Positions 10,954 to 23,400 of a DNA stretch of 64,000 bases are shown piece by piece. The first letter of the stretch is position 1. Every line of letters begins with the position of its first letter. The stretch covers positions 496,001 to 560,000 of the forward strand of contig JANTQA010000011.1 in assembly GCA_027625915.1 (NCBI GenBank). The letters run 5' to 3'. This stretch comes from Anaeramoeba flamelloides (Eukaryota; Metamonada; Anaeramoebidae). The notes beneath the pieces were generated by a model. It worked only from the letters and a program-made list of their open reading frames with translations, did no database searches and was not told the DNA's origin. Both the position numbers and the translations under genes were made by a program.

Positions 10954-12994
10954 ATGAACAAAGTTGAGTTTACTCGAAAATCAAACAGCCAAGAGAATGT
11001 ATTATCGTTTTATAAAGAACCACCCCATCAAGATATTGAAATAAGTCTTCTTGGGAAATATGCAAATGAAAGGCTACAAGGTAAACCCTTATTTTTCAAA
11101 ACATTCTTTTGTCTTTGTTTTAATTTGGCTCTCTTTTTCTTGACCTAACAACAAAATTGAGTTTTTTCTTTTTATTGTATTTTGTATCTTTTTGAAAACT
11201 CTTTTTTCCAAAATTAAAATTTAAAAAAAAATAAAAGTGCTTCGAGAAATCGAAGGAGCCAAACTTCAAGGACTTAAACCAACATCCAAAGAGGTTATGA
11301 AAATGATCACAAAACATTTACCAATAAGATCACAAGCAACCAAAAAAGAAGTTGAAAAAGATCAAATCTCACATTTCATCCTTCGGCTTGCCTTTTCACA
11401 AACGTTTGTTTTTGAAAATTCTTTTTTTCAATACTATTTCCCTTTTATTTTCTTTTTTCTCATTCAACTAAACTCCACCAAGACTCATTAAAATGATACG
11501 CCACACGTTACCTTACTTTTCTTAATTTCCCCACTTGGAAAAATATTTATTCTTTGATCCAAACAATCTGTATTTTTTTCAATTTTTGATCCACAATAAT
11601 AATTTTGCTTTATTTAAAAGTTACCAATTAATTCAGATTTCTCAAATAAAGTAAATTTATTTTTTTAAGCTGGAAGAATCCTCAACAAAATCCAAAAGAT
11701 TCACTTTATTTCAAAGTTCTATGATTAGAATTGGTCTTCCAAAAAACATTGAGGGAAATAAACTAAACAACCAAATTACAATAAAACCAACATTGTTGAA
11801 CAATTTCTGAAAAAAGTTTTTCAAAAGAAGATGTAAAACAGTTAACAAACCCCTTGTAACTTGTTTTTGGTTGTATTGAAAAAATATTGTAGAAATTTAT
11901 GGAACTTATTGTTTTGTTGATTTCATTTTTCTTCATCAATTTTTTTTCTTGTTACAAATTAAAAATGAGAATTATTTATGTGATTTTTCTTAATTGTCAA
12001 ATTCCGAGGAACACCACAACACATATTTTCTTCCAAGTTCTAATTAATTCAAAATCTGGTGAATGTTTATAATTTTTCATTTCTTACAATAAAAAATATT
12101 CAAAACAAATCAATTTGGTAACTCATTTAACAAGTCAGTGAATACTTTTAAGTGGTTAAAGTGACCCTAGATTTGTCTTTAATTAAAGTTTATTCTGATT
12201 AAGGATAAACCTCATTAGTGATCTATGGATCAAATGACTCTAAAAAAACTATTTATAAATATTATTGAACAATAAATTATTTAGATTTTTTATTTTATGA
12301 TCGTAATTAAAAATTTTCATTTTTTTCATATTTTTTTTTTGTAATTACTTTTTCATAATCAAAAGAAATAAAATAAAAAAAGACTCATAATAGCATTTCA
12401 TATTTAAAAATTAACATTTAGAAATTAACAAGGAAATATTATTTTTTTTATACAATTTAAGTGATGGGGGTTAATTCCTCTAATTTACTCTAATTCCTAA
12501 ACTTATATTTAGGAATTTTATAAAAAGATTCAAACATGTTTCCAAATCAAAACAATAAAGACAGATATTGAATCTTGTTTGTTATTATTATTATTAATAG
12601 CATTATGTAAAATAATAGAAAAATTATTATTATTTTTTAATTCAGAAATTCAGATTTTACTATTATTTTAATAGGCTGGGCAGTTCCAGAGAAAATGATT
12701 CAAATCTTCAATTATTTCCAAATTTTTATTTTTTTTTTCACGATTAAAAAAATTGTAAAAAAGTAATTATTTTTTTTTTTAATTTTGTTTTTAAATCCCC
12801 AATTTAATTAATAATTACAAGAAGTTTAAAATAAATATATTTTCATAATTTATTTCTATTAAACCAATTATATTTCCAATAAAAATCTGATATATGGAAA
12901 TAATATTGTTCAAAATATTACCCTAGTTAAATATTTAATATTTTTGAGCTACGTCCGATTTGTTAGCATTAATAACAATTTCAATACCAATTGT

Positions 12995-13027
<33 letters not shown>

Positions 13028-13154
13028 GTGATCAAAATTTGAATATTGATAAGTAAACCTTTAAATTTATCTTGAAATGTGGTTTATTTTTAAAAATTCT
13101 ATTTGTTAAATCCTAAAAAACTTCAAATAACCAATTAGAAAAGGATTCTTAGAC

Positions 13155-13191
<37 letters not shown>

Positions 13192-16100
13192 ATTTTTCAA
13201 TTAATTGACCCATCAAGTAATAATACCATTTACCTTTAATTACACTATAAAATTCATTTCACACAAATGAACAAGCCAAAAATGAAAAATTCTTTTTTTT
13301 TTTTTTGAAGAATCGACTAAAATAAGATTAATTTAAACGAAGATAAATAATAAACTTTGGATTAGAGTTGATATTCATAATAAAATGTTACCATAACAAA
13401 AAGTTATTTCCAAAAAAATAAAAAGTTAAAAAAAAATTTGTACCCCTTTCATTGAACTTCTAACTCAAAATTTCCCATTTTACTTAGGAAATTAACATTG
13501 TTTACAATAATATTTTTTAAAGAGTAAATATATATATTTTAAAAGAAATTAAATTTTCCTCAATTTTTACAAAGTTAATTAGAGTTTTTAATTTTTTTTT
13601 TTTCAAATTGGATTTCTTATGAAAAAAGAAATAACGCAAAAAACAAAATAAAAATTAAAAATTTTACTAAGAAGAAAAAGCAAAAAGCAAAAAAATTAAA
13701 AATTGAGAAAAAATGATTAGAAAAAAAATTGAAAATTATATTGAGAAGAAAAATACTGTATAAAAATCATAGAATTTGTTCTATTTCTTCAATTAAACAT
13801 TATCACTTTGACTGGAAAGGAGTTTGTTTCAATTTTAAAGATATCTGTGTAAAAGGTAAAATTTTAAAACAAATTAGTATAAAATAATTCAATAAAATTT
13901 TTAAAAAATTAATTTGAATTGATTTTCCAAGTTTTGAATTTACTTTTATCAAACATTTTTTTTTATAAAAAAAGTTTTCAAAAATGGCTATTTAATTACA
14001 ACAAATTAAATTTAATTTTAATATGTACTATTTTTGAACCACTTTCCATCACACTTTTTAAAAATAAATAGATAAAAAATCAAAATCAAATCTATTTTCT
14101 GAATTTATCAAATTAATTGTATATATAAACTATTTTTCAGTCAAAGGGGCCCAGTTGTAATGATAAAATACATGTGTTTAAAGGGTTTGCATAGATATTA
14201 GAAGAAAAAATTTATTATGGAAATTTTCAAAATTGAAATCATTTTTACACATTTTTATTTTTTTTTTCGATTTTTTTTTAAAAACTTCATTCATTTGCAA
14301 AATTTTTTTTATTGCAAGATCAATATTCACTTGGTAAAAATGTGTTATTCTAAGGTTATTGAAACCATGTAAAGATTGTTAAGAAATCATATTGATTTCT
14401 ATTGCAATTCAATTCAAGCTTTGATCTTGATATTTGTTTAATAAATGTGAAAAATTTTCACTTCATTTTCATTTCCTTTTTCAAATAGATACCACAAATA
14501 CCAACACACTTCGTTTGTGGGCTTGGTTTCTAAAAGAAAAGTATGGAAAATGAAGTGAAAAATGTTTCATATTTATTATTCAAATACCAGTAGAAGTTCA
14601 AAACGAACATTCTTGTTTTTCTCAATGGTGCACTAAGAATTTGAGTTTTTCAATTTTTAAGAAAATTTATTGATTAATTAGTTTACTTCAGATGTATATC
14701 AACAATTCTTTGAGGTTTATTATTCTGTTTATTCCTTATTTGTTCTTCAAAGGTAAATTATATAAAATAATTGATATTTGAAAAAAACGTTGGGGACTTT
14801 GACTGAAACAGAGTTTATTTTTATATTAAAAAAAATGAAAAATTATTTTTTTTCACTCAAAAATAAAATAAAAAAAATAAAGATATAAACAAATCCGATT
14901 TTAATCTTAACTATTTATTTTGAATTAAATGATTTTTTTTTTTTTTCTGAAAATTCCTTGTTATTTCATTATACCTACAACTCTCTTATATTTTTAATTT
15001 TTTTTTGATTTGTTAAATATATTTTTTTAAAAAAACTTTTAAACTATATATAAAATATCCTAAATTTATCATCTCAATTTACACACTACATATTTATATA
15101 TTTAACCAACCAATAATTCTGAACAATCAATCCAATTGAACAAAACCAAATAGAGAAGAAAGCAGAAGATGGTTTTTATTGAATGAAACATCATTGTTTA
15201 AATGTAGGTGGGCGATGCTTTCATCAAACGAAAGACAAAACTTTTTGAAAAGAATAAATTTTGCACATAAATTTTTCAAAATCAAAAATGAAAAACTGCG
15301 AGAAGAACTTGAAGGGTTTGTCGATTTGGAAAACAACCGATTTTGCAAAGTCCCCTTTGAAGATGTACCGGACATGGTTGCAACGAAAAGGGTGTTTGTA
15401 TCTGAAGGGTTTGCGTATGTCTGTGAAAGCAATGTGATTTCAATTTTGGGGAAAATGTTCAACAATCATCTGATGGATAGCTTGTCCTTATCAAGCAAGT
15501 TTTTGCCACAGATCTGGCAGGACAAAAGAATGAAGAAATTGTTGGAAGTGCTAAAGGACAGCTATTCGCAATCGGAGCTTGCTAGCTCGTATTTCTCGAC
15601 ATCAAAGGTGAATTTAAAGGATCTTGTCTGGCTTTCAGCACGCTCATTCCCGCCATGCATGGAGCGGTTGCACACAAGCTTGAAACAGCAACACCATTTA
15701 AGGCATTGGGGGAGGATGCAATATGGGCTGTTTTTGAAGGGCATTGGGTTGTCCCTTGAAGACTCTTTAATCTTTTGGAAAAATGAATTCACCAAAAAAA
15801 TGAACACAAAAACCTTTGATACAGAATATGGGTATAACATCAGACACAATTATGGGAAAGAAGGCAAATGCACAAATTACACACCTTATTCTTGTTCCAA
15901 GATCATCAATTTATCATCTTCACCCTCAGAATGTCATGGTTGCATTTTCAGAACCGTCAAACACGAATCTCTTGCCTTAAAACTCGAAACAGTTGGGCAA
16001 GACCAACCTGAAAGAGTTCAAAAGATTTTGCAATTATCTCAAAACAAACATTTCCAAATTGCCTGTCAGCAATATTGGCTTCTTCGACATCCCAAAGAAA

Positions 16101-16240
16101 CAACAGGTGAACCAATATCCACCCTAACAGGAACAATACATCCAAATTCTTATTATAACAACAGTATCGAATATTACAAACGAATTCAAGAACAATCAAA
16201 AAATAAAAAAAATGTCCAAAATCAAACAAACCAAAAATAA
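10954..16240 (+). CDS. PRIM2: DNA primase large subunit (p58), 3 exons
   Basis: Exons 10954-11080, 11238-11403 and 15154-16240 join through phases 1 and 2 to give 459 residues (human PRIM2 is 509). This is the regulatory subunit of eukaryotic primase in the DNA polymerase alpha-primase complex; it helps start and hand over RNA-DNA primers in the nucleus. Evidence: FYKEPP near the start, ISHFILRLAFSQTEESRRWF across the second intron, the C-terminal block SFPPCMERLH, HHLRHWGRMQYGLFLKGIGL, YGYNIRHNYGKEGK and YTPYSC. All four iron-sulphur cysteines are present at about residues 266, 345, 361 and 402, with spacing close to human. The second intron (11404-15153, 3,750 nt) starts GTTTGT, ends AATAG and is packed with repeats; the first is 157 nt. 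The joint restores the conserved SQ-T-EE-RRWF sequence exactly. The C-terminal 50 residues are Gln/Asn/Lys-rich. Intact, single gene. Confidence 0.96.
12440..12770 (-). mobile_element. Degenerate LINE 3' end inside PRIM2 intron 2
   Basis: The minus strand encodes LEIIEDLNHFLWNCPAY, the HxxxxC half of the LINE zinc-knuckle, closely like the tails at 6083-6870. Downstream it has FIKFLNISLGIR, matching LIKFLNKNLGIR of the tail at 6467-6540. The 3' A-tail is the short T-run at about 12443-12451. The frame is interrupted and the element is 5'-truncated, so it is dead. It sits on the opposite strand to PRIM2. Confidence 0.7.
13250..13835 (-). repeat. TIR repeat family A (copy 3), PRIM2 intron 2
   Basis: The terminus at 13769-13833, read on the minus strand, is AAACTCCTTTCCAGTCAAAG, then TTGAAGAAATAGAACAAATT and CTATGATTTTTATACAG. 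Internal similarity to the copies at 8490 and 62790 includes the TATCAACTCTAATC block near 13360 (minus strand). No coding content. Confidence 0.55.
14120..14822. mobile_element. TIR element of family A in PRIM2 intron 2
   Basis: Inverted ends face each other: ATAAACTATTTTTCAGTCAA AGGGGCCCAG at 14124 and, on the minus strand from 14822, ATAAACTCTGTTTCAGTCAA AGTCCCCA. The ~700-bp interval contains no gene. It includes an imperfect palindrome at 14445-14580 that is itself dispersed (separate entry). The size resembles the TIR element at 28886-29597, whose ends are related. Boundaries are by eye. Confidence 0.6.
14445..14580. repeat. Hairpin repeat family C (copy 1)
   Basis: Left arm GAAAAATTTTCACTTCATTT at 14450 is followed by TCATTTCCTTTTTCAAATAG; the right arm near 14543 is TATGGAAAATGAAGTGAAAA. 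The arms are an imperfect inverted repeat of about 35 bp. Similar hairpins lie at 51788-51935 and 60088-60215, and single arms near 31972, 32262, 52683 and 59733. Confidence 0.6.
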
Positions 16241-16544
16241 TAAATTTGAATTTTTTTTTATTTTATGATTTTTTTTTAATCTTTTTTTCTGTATTAATAC
16301 TTTATTTTTGTTTAATTTTCTTTTTTAAAAAAATTTTTATTAATTTTTTCATTTGACTAATCATAAGGTTTATAATCCCAGGAGAATGGAAAAAAAATTA
16401 TCTTGAATTAAGTGTAATAAATTATTATTTTGGTTTTTCGATGCTAGATATTCAACTTAGTATGATTTTTAATATGTAATTAATAATGAAATTTTTTTCT
16501 TTATTGAAATTTCTAAACAAAAATTTAGAAATTAGGGAAGTGTG

Positions 16545-16800
16545 GTCAAGTGTCATAGAGCACGGTAGAGTGCCTAGCTTTTCCAGAATTCAAAAGAATT
16601 GAGAAAAATCTTAGATTTTACTCAATTATTTTAAATTCTGGAATAGCTAACAGCGGGTTTTTTTTAATTTAAGTTATCTTTTTTTTTGGAATAAAATAGA
16701 AAATTAAATAAATTTTCAGTTTATTTCTAAAATAAAAAAAAAAAAAACTAATGGCTGTAAGAGGAAATTAATTTCCTCCCTTCACAATAAAAAAAACATC
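16545..16800 (+). repeat. SINE-like A-tailed element
   Basis: Begins AAGTGTGGTCAAGTGTCATA, then GTAGAGTGCCTAGCTTTTCC. Next is a long hairpin: CAGAATTCAAAAGAATTGAG at about 16598 pairs with CTCAATTATTTTAAATTCTG at about 16638. It ends with CTGTAAGAGG and the perfect palindrome GAGGAAATTAATTTCCTC, then CCTTCACAATAAAAAAAA. The 3' palindrome and A-tail correspond to the 3' ends of the LINE tails at 6.1-6.9 kb. No coding capacity. Copies are listed under the element at 2525-2900. Confidence 0.6.
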
Positions 16801-16899
16801 AAGATTTTTTAAAAATAAATATCTGAATTGTACAAGAACATATAAAGCCTCCATTTTCTTGATGTTTAATCTGGAGTTTCGAACATTTTTTTTTTTCAA

Positions 16900-16934
<35 letters not shown>

Positions 16935-17029
16935 AACCATATAAAACAATATAACTATACTAAATTAGAGAAGATTATAATGAAATTAAAAATTTTAAAA
17001 TATATTTTGTGAAGAATACTGGATATAAA

Positions 17030-17100
17030 TCAGAGAATATTTTATACTCTATCAATAAAACTGGTCCCCTTTGACTGAAAAAGAGTTTATTTAATTTGAT
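17030..17100 (-). repeat. TIR repeat family A terminus (copy 5)
   Basis: Read on the minus strand: AAACTCTTTTTCAGTCAAAG then GGGACCAGTTTTATTGATAG and ATTCTCTGATTTATATCC. Nearly the consensus of the family. Confidence 0.6.
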
Positions 17101-17496
17101 TTTTAATAAAAATAAAGCAATTGTTTAGATTTTGTTTATTTGATATCATCTAGTCTTCATTAAAAAACTTTTCAATTATTTTTACAGTTTCACATAAAAA
17201 GTTTATTCCCTAAAATAAAAAATACAATTAAAATAATAGGAAGAATTTTAAAAAATGACTTGCTCAATAAAACATATAACAAAAGAAAAACTAAAAAAAT
17301 TTTTTAAAATATATTTTTAGGTTTTGTTGATCAAAATATAAAAGTAAAATTATTATGATTTCATCTGTTGTTGAATAAATATAAAATAATTATTTAAAAG
17401 AAAAAAACAAAATAAGAAATAAATAATTATTTTTTAAAAATTATAATAATAGAAAGAAAAAAAAAAATTGAAAAAGAAATAAGAAAAAATAATAAA

Positions 17497-20400
17497 TTAT
17501 TTTTGTTTATCTCTATTGACAACCCTCAAAAAGAAATACGCAACGCCTCTGAAATACACCCCAATGATGAACAAAATGAACAAGTCTATGCCAATTCTAT
17601 CTGGGTCATAACCATAACTGTCATAAGTTGTTGTTAGATCGTACATGTCTTTATACTCTTCAAGTTCAATACAAAACAATGCTTCTTGTCCATATCTAAG
17701 GAGATCGATATAGTGGAAAATATTAAAGAAGACCATTTCTTGCATCTCCTTCATTGGGGGGCCAAAACCTGAGACCATCGAGAAGACCAAGAGCACAACG
17801 ATTGCTGCTAACTGTGAAACACTTGGTGGGAACAATGTAGAAACAGCCATACCGATACCTGTTGCCGTATATTGAATCAATAAAAGGACACCATAGTATT
17901 GGCCAAGGCTTCCTCTTGGATTTAAGAATGGGTAGAAAATTGTTAAAAAGATCAATGGATGGATAACTGTTCCAACTAAGGAGGAAAGATCCTTTCCAAG
18001 GAAATATGCAATGGTGTTAATACCCGTGGAAGCCTCTCTCCAGTAATTTACCCTTTCCGGTCCGAAAATTTTCAAGGAAGACATACCACCTGTAAGAGCG
18101 ATAGCTAAAATGGTTACGGAAGTGATTATACCAATTGTTTCTTGCTGTGGTCCGGCACAGGTGTCTTTCAAATAATCTGGACATAAACTAATAACATAGT
18201 CGGGCACTGGCCCAATATAGGGGCTGTCTTGATTCAATACACCTAAAAAGAACCCTACAATGTATACTAGGACCATATCAATGATAAATCCCTTCAAGTC
18301 CCGACTCTGTTGAATTAAGCTTCTGGTGAAGAAGATGCAAAATTGTCGAAAGAACCCTGGTGTTTTTCTTTCTCTTCCATCCTTGGCTCTGCGTAACTCC
18401 TTAGGGCTGATTTTATACTTTTTAGTACTTTTCTTTTTTTTCGTTTTTTCGTTCAATTCGATGTCGCTATTTGAGGAATCGTCATCAGAGCTACTATCAC
18501 TTGAGGATGAATCATTGTCATTGTTGACAAAGTCTAATTTGACATTACCATTTTCGTCGGTGTAATCCCTGATATTACCCTTTGGAGGTTTGTCGTTTTC
18601 GACCGCCTTTTCTGTGAAGGGAACACCGATGTTAACCCAATCTTCGAACAATTGCTTTGGGTCGAATTTTTCATTAGAGCCGACAATTTTTTCGTTACCG
18701 GCGATGATATCCATCATCCAATCTGCAGGATTGACATGTTCGGGGCACTTGAATCCCAAAAATTCAAAGTATGGGTGTGAGAATCTTGTTGGTCCCAAGT
18801 ACACTGTTCTACCTCCTTTACCCAATAATAATACGTAGGTGAACATTGTGAAAATTTCGTATCTAGGCTGATGAATTACGGCCATGATATTGAGATCTTC
18901 TTCGGCAGACAATTGTAACGCCCTACAAAGCGACATTGCAGATGTTGAATCCAAACCAGATGTAGGCTCATCAAGGAAAATTGCCACTGGTGAGATGACC
19001 ATTTCGAGACCGCAATTGACCCTTTTTCTTTGCCCCCCGGAAACACCTCTTTTGGTCTCGTCACCAATGGGTGAATGCCTAACATCAAAGAGACCGAGTG
19101 TTTTGATACACTGGTTCACAGTTAATTTGATTTGCTTATGGGTATACTCCTTGGGTAACCTTAGCTTGGCCGAGTTCATCATGTTTTCCTTAACGGTTAA
19201 TGTTCTGAGCATGATATCCTCCTGTGGCACAAAGCCGACTACCTTTTTGTATTCAGTAATTGGCTCCTCCACTCCGTTAATTTCGACCAGCCCACTTGGA
19301 ATACCATAGCTTGCCTTACCACACAGAGTATTCAAAAAGGTTGTTTTACCGGCACCAGAAGGTCCCATAATGGCAGTAACCCGACCATGCCTAATTTGGC
19401 CTGTGACACCTTTTAACACAATCTTGCCACTTCTGCCTTTAATTCTTAATCCCAAGTTTTCGAATCTAAAGTCAAGGAAAAAGTCCAATTTGGGGATCTC
19501 GGTCGTGTTTCCCCACAACGACGTAGCATTGATCTCACCTTCACCAAGTGAGATCGAAGAAAAGACTAACCCCGAAAGCACAGATTGCTTGTCGATTTTC
19601 AATTGCCTGCTGATCTTTTGAGTTTTTCTTCTTTTGTCAACAAACCTCATCGCGAGCCAATATCCCCCCAGTAGTACAATGAGAATTACTAAATCCACAA
19701 TGACACCAACATGTTTGCTTTCTTGCGATTCAGTTCCTTCAGGACAGGACACCCATCCAGAGCATTGAGTTGGTTCAGTGGAACCTTCAGAACAATAATA
19801 CCCCTCAGGGCATTTAATTTGCTTTGTTGGATCTGGACAATAGTATCCTGCGGAGCAAGATTCAGTGGTAACTGAACCGGCTGGGCAATATTGTGTTTCG
19901 AAGCATTCCTCCTTGGTATCGGGCATTTGGCAATAATAGCCTGCGGGGCATTTCACTTCAACAGAAGTCCCTATTGGGCAATATGAACACCCTTCCGTAC
20001 TACAATCGCAAATTACAGGCTTTAGAACATCGGATGTTGTACAGTAACAATTAGCAGGACACAAAATTTCTTCTTTGTCTGGATCATCGTCAATTTCGAC
20101 GGATCGCCCAAGACCACACCAATCTCCTTCTTTACAGTCTTGAAATAAATTATCAGCTTCAAACTCTGGTCTGGGTCTTTCCATCCATGTACCCGGTGGC
20201 ACGGGTAATGCGGGATAATATGGGACAATGCAATAGGATCCATTATCACAAGGCTCAACATTTTTCAAACTTATATCTGCACAGGTTTCATTAAGTTCTG
20301 AGGGTATCGAACAAAGATCTGGTAAGGACATTTCCTCTTCTGGGCAGATATAGCCTAGTGGACAATCAACACGAAGTCCTCTTCGACAAAAGTATCCTAC

Positions 20401-23400
20401 TTCACAAGTAAGTGTTATTGAGGCCTTAGCTGTATAATATCCATTTGCTGGCGAAAGATATGAAATAAACGATAAATGTGGACAATAAGTACCTTCTGGA
20501 CAGGGCGATCCATATTGCCCAAAGAAATTTGAGTCAAGTTGGAAAATCTCTGGTAAATCCTCGCATCTTTCTTGGTGTCTCCAAAGAAATTCATTATCTT
20601 CTCCATTTCGAAATAAATCACATATTTCGATTAATTTATCTGCTGAGACAATTTCCCAATATTTCCTCTTAACAGTCCAAAGCAAATGTTGTGTATTTTC
20701 TGAAAAGGTGATTGTGTTCACTTTCGATTTGGTGATAATTTTTCTCATATAATGGAAATCCAATTCTGATTTTTGATATTCTCCATCACCCTAAGATTTA
20801 TTTAATAAGAGACAATTAAGAGGTTTATTTTGGATTTGGGTTTATTAGTATTTGTTATTTTATCATCATTTTTTCTCCAAAATAAATCAAAAATAAAAAA
20901 AAAAAAAATAATTGTAAAGTAATTACTAATGATTCTTGAACGACATGCAAATGAATCTCGTTTGTATCTTTTTCATGCAAGGTTAACATATGATAAAGAT
21001 TATTGTTATAAAATTCATTCATTTCTTCATTATCCTCAGCTTCTTCTGAAGTTGATGAATCGTTTTCTTCATCTTCGTCTTCTGGGGATGTTTTAAATCC
21101 ATAAGACATTTGATCAATAATAAAATCAATTTCGAGTTGTTTTGTTGGACGTTCTTGGCATTCACCGTCGTCATTATAATAAAGATTAGAACCACACATT
21201 TCTGTATCTTGAATATTTGCTGGGTTTGTTGCTGGTGGATCAACTATAAAATTTCTAAATTCTGGTAATTGAACAAATAGAACCATATTGTCATAATTAT
21301 ATTTTTGGTTTGCATCTGTTAATGCAATTGCAAGCCAAAGAATCTATTTATAATTTTTTATTGTAATTATATTGATATTATTTTCAAAAATTTTTTAAAA
21401 ATTGATTTAATAAATAATTAATTAATTAATACTTTTTAAAAAAAAAATAATAATAATAAAATAAAAAATCAAATATTAATTCAAAAGATCAAGTGTTTTA
21501 TAACAAATATCTATTGCTACGGCTGTATTTTTTTTTTATATTTTTAAAAAAATTACACTATCTGTATTTTTTTTTTTTTTTATTTGGAAGGGAGGGAATT
21601 AATTTTCTTTTATTACAGTTGCATTTTGTAGAATTTAAAAGAATTGAGTAAATATTTGAATTTTATTCAATTCTTTAGAATTTGAAAAAAAAACATTTTT
21701 AACTATACCTGAAATTTACAGAATTGTGTAAAAATCATGTTTTTTAGGAGTGCCTCTTTGTCTTTTAATGTTGGTATTTATCAGTCATTTTTAAATTGAA
21801 AAAATAAACGATTTTGTTTATCATGTTCAAATTTTCGATTTCAAATGACTTAATAACAATAATGGGAGAACAAATTCCAGAAATTGAAAATTAATTATAA
21901 TTTATAAAAGTACCCAAGAATTTGGAATTAATACAAATATCGATCAAACTTTAAAAATCAAATCAATTATCAAAAATAAAATATTTAGGAATTTGATTAG
22001 AAAAAGTAAAAGATTTACAATAAAACTTCAAACCTGTAAAAGACACTATTAAAATGATAAAAATGATTTATAATTAACAAAAATTATGTAACGGGGTAAA
22101 ATTAAAATTGTTCAAATCAATATGTATTAGTCAACTATTTTATGAGATAGTTATCTTTAATTGAACACAAAGAGATTTCCACACACTTTAGGTTTCATAA
22201 ATATAAAAGTCACAAAATTTATAAAAATAAATCCACATTCTCCAAGATTAATTCTTAAAAACTGAAATAAAAATAGATCAAGTAAGAATATCAATCTATA
22301 AAAGAAGATTTAAACTTTAAAAGAATTTAGAAACACTTTTCTTTTGATCACATTTATCAAAAAATTTAAAATTTTCAAAAAAAGATAATGAAAATATGAA
22401 TATTAAGTGGGAAATAGAAAACTAAAAATTACTATATATGAATTTAAATAAATATTGGATAAAATTTGATAATAAATTGTTCTGGATGGATCCTACAACC
22501 AAATTTAAAAATTATTTGGTTTTCTATTTCTAAATTTTTCTTTTCATTTCTTTTTTTTTTTGAATATTTTAATTCTTTCGGGATGAGTACCAAGCTAATA
22601 GGTCTTCTTTTATTTTTAAGGGTGTATCTTCTTTTAGCGATATAACTTTAGTATTTTAACAATTGTTTCTTGATTCTAATAAATTATTATTTAGGGAAAA
22701 TGTTTGTTAATTTTTAAAAATTTTATGTCTTTGTAATATTTTTTTTCAAAATATCTATCGAATTAAAAGCTTTTTGAGTTAGATTAAAGAGGATTAATCT
22801 TTAAAATAATTGATTATTATATATTGGTTTAACGATTTCGAGTTTTTACCACATTAGTTATAATTATTATTATTATTTTGGCTATCTTTTACTAGTTGAA
22901 AGTTTTTTTGTAAATATTTTTCTGTTTCGATTCAAATTTCTATATATTTTATTTTTGATAATTGATTTGATTTTATACTTTACGAGTATTTGTATTCATA
23001 CCAAATTCTTGATAATTCTAAATGATTTTTAATAAATTTTTCTCAATTTCTTGTTTATAGTACTTACTTTATCAAAACCTAATCATATACAGACAGGTGT
23101 ACATATTTTACTCAAAAATTTATTTTTTTTTTTTGAAAAAAGTTATATTTGATATTTTACTCATTTAATTGGTAAGTGGATACGTTTATATATGTATATT
23201 AACTCAAATTCAAATTCCATAATACAGATAAATATTTTCGAAGAAAGGCAATAATACAGTTTCATAAAATTAAGAAATAACTTTTTATTTTTTTCAAACT
23301 ATTTTATCATTTTTTGTCATTTCTGTTTTCATTTCCTTTTTTTCAGTTTCATAATTAATTTAGGTTCATCTAAAAATCCCTTTTCAATGATTTGTTTTAG

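Larger units (their letters stand above)
16241..17496. other. Intergenic between convergent PRIM2 and ABCG genes
   Basis: The two genes' 3' ends face each other here. The region holds a short LINE 3' remnant (about 16500-16546, plus strand, KFLNKNLEIRE), a SINE-like element at 16545-16800, an A-run at 16905-16932, and a family A terminus at 17030-17100. The last 370 bp is plain AT-rich sequence. Confidence 0.6.

Noticed and set aside
18326-20672. Several plus-strand frames of 60-140 codons
   Set aside because: They lie opposite exon 6 of the ABCG gene and have no domain; the minus-strand frame carries all ABC motifs.
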